A DNA stretch of 6,715 nt from Chloroflexota bacterium (GTDB taxonomy: Bacteria; Chloroflexota; Anaerolineae; Ardenticatenales; Ardenticatenaceae). The stretch is taken from positions 1-6,715 of the forward strand of contig DOUV01000542.1 of the NCBI GenBank assembly GCA_003520455.1, given 5' to 3'. The notes below the pieces were generated by a model. It was not told the origin of the DNA. It did no database searches and was given only the letters and a program-made list of their open reading frames with translations. Of the stretch, positions 6,568 to 6,715 are shown piece after piece; the first letter of the stretch is position 1; each line of letters begins with the position of its first letter. Position numbers and translations under genes: made by a program.

Positions 6568-6596
6568 AGTATAGCACGAGTACGGCCCGGTGTCTC
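6568..6596 (-). promoter_or_regulatory. Possible sigma70-type promoter in the upstream noncoding stretch
   Basis: On the minus strand GAGACA (6596-6591; four of six matches to TTGACA) is followed after 17 bases by TATACT (6573-6568). A start near 6561 would transcribe about 400 bases of noncoding DNA toward kinase 1. On the plus strand the overlapping TTGGCG / TATATG with a 16-base spacer gives a weaker divergent candidate (6539-6566). Confidence 0.4.
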
Positions 6597-6598
6597 AT

Positions 6599-6611
6599 CG
6601 GTACTGTACCG
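6599..6611. repeat. 13-bp palindrome next to the possible -35 box
   Basis: CGGTAC-T-GTACCG is a perfect palindrome around one base, ending two bases from the GAGACA -35 candidate. It overlaps one half of a wider inverted repeat CCCGGT/ACCGGG (6586-6591 and 6608-6613) that includes the -35 box. The position fits an operator for that promoter, if the promoter is real. Confidence 0.4.
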
Positions 6612-6715
6612 GGTGTATAGCGCAGACGGAGCCGGGCGGGCGGCGGCCGACCCCGCGGGGTCCACCCAGCGAGACGGTCGCGCCGGGGTTCGCCCCTCAG
6701 GGTGTCCGCCGACGC

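Larger units (their letters stand above)
6257..6715. other. Palindrome-rich stretch with no convincing gene
   Basis: These 459 bases lie upstream of system 1. A minus-strand frame stays open from the window edge (6715) to a stop at 6357, but its Arg/Pro/Ser/Thr-rich product shows no domain or ribosome binding site, and its end is made of the hairpin at 6359-6392. The stretch contains that hairpin, palindromes at 6469-6482 and 6599-6611, a possible promoter at 6568-6596, and small inverted repeats GGGCG/CGCCC (6319-6331) and TGCAGG/CCTGCA (6283-6310). The last 100 bases are very GC-rich. No tRNA fold was recognised. Confidence 0.5.

Noticed and set aside
6357..6715. Minus-strand frame open from the window edge, possibly the end of an upstream gene
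   Set aside because: The product is low-complexity Arg/Pro/Ser/Thr without motifs, its last codons are the nested palindrome, and promoter-like boxes lie inside it. A degraded gene cannot be fully excluded.
6640..6715. GGGTTCG-like T-loop suggesting a tRNA near the window end
   Set aside because: No acceptor, D or anticodon stems can be paired around it; it is simply GC-rich sequence.
1..6715. CRISPR array, insertion sequence or phage remnant
   Set aside because: No regularly spaced repeats, transposase or integrase motifs, or terminal inverted repeats with target duplications were seen.

Overview
The window looks like a signal-transduction locus from a fairly GC-rich environmental bacterium. 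Every convincing gene is on the minus strand, so transcription runs from high to low coordinates. The lipoprotein signal (lipobox V-T-A-C followed by G-G), the repeated NarL-type sensor/regulator pairs and the small stand-alone receiver-like protein together recall Chloroflexota, and to a lesser degree NC10 or similar uncultured phyla. No rRNA or other marker is present, so this placement is only an impression.

Layout in order of transcription: (1) 6257-6715 is about 460 bases with no convincing gene. It holds several short palindromes, a perfect 15-bp hairpin and a possible minus-strand promoter. (2) A clear sigma70-type promoter (6201-6228) drives two-component system 1: a membrane sensor kinase with an extracytoplasmic dCache-like domain, HAMP, HisKA_3 and HATPase_c (4229-6148). 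It overlaps by 4 bases a NarL/LuxR-type response regulator (3576-4232). (3) A 181-base gap (3395-3575) contains a hairpin but no convincing terminator or promoter. (4) Two-component system 2 follows: a kinase with two N-terminal membrane segments, GAF, PAS, HisKA_3 and HATPase_c (1658-3394), then, 6 bases on, a second NarL-type regulator (971-1651). A strong intrinsic terminator at 865-903 ends this unit. (5) A 331-base gap contains that terminator and a diverged direct repeat. It leads to a 117-residue stand-alone receiver-like protein that has kept the phosphorylatable aspartate position but lost the acidic pair and the conserved lysine (286-639). (6) A 180-base gap with a terminator-like hairpin is followed by the first 35 codons of a secreted lipoprotein that runs off the window (1-105).

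How the parts may work together: kinase 1 probably reads a small ligand outside the membrane. Kinase 2 probably reads a cytoplasmic or membrane-associated cue through GAF and PAS. Each kinase passes phosphate to the regulator encoded just after it, and the regulators bind DNA through their C-terminal helix-turn-helix. Both kinases carry the H-D-x-x-x-Q signature of the NarX/DesK class, which fits bifunctional kinase/phosphatase activity. The degenerate receiver and the lipoprotein could be targets or accessories of these systems, but only adjacency supports that. I see no CRISPR, IS element, tRNA or rRNA, and no clear new defence or biosynthetic system. The unusual material is the degenerate receiver and the palindrome-rich noncoding DNA.
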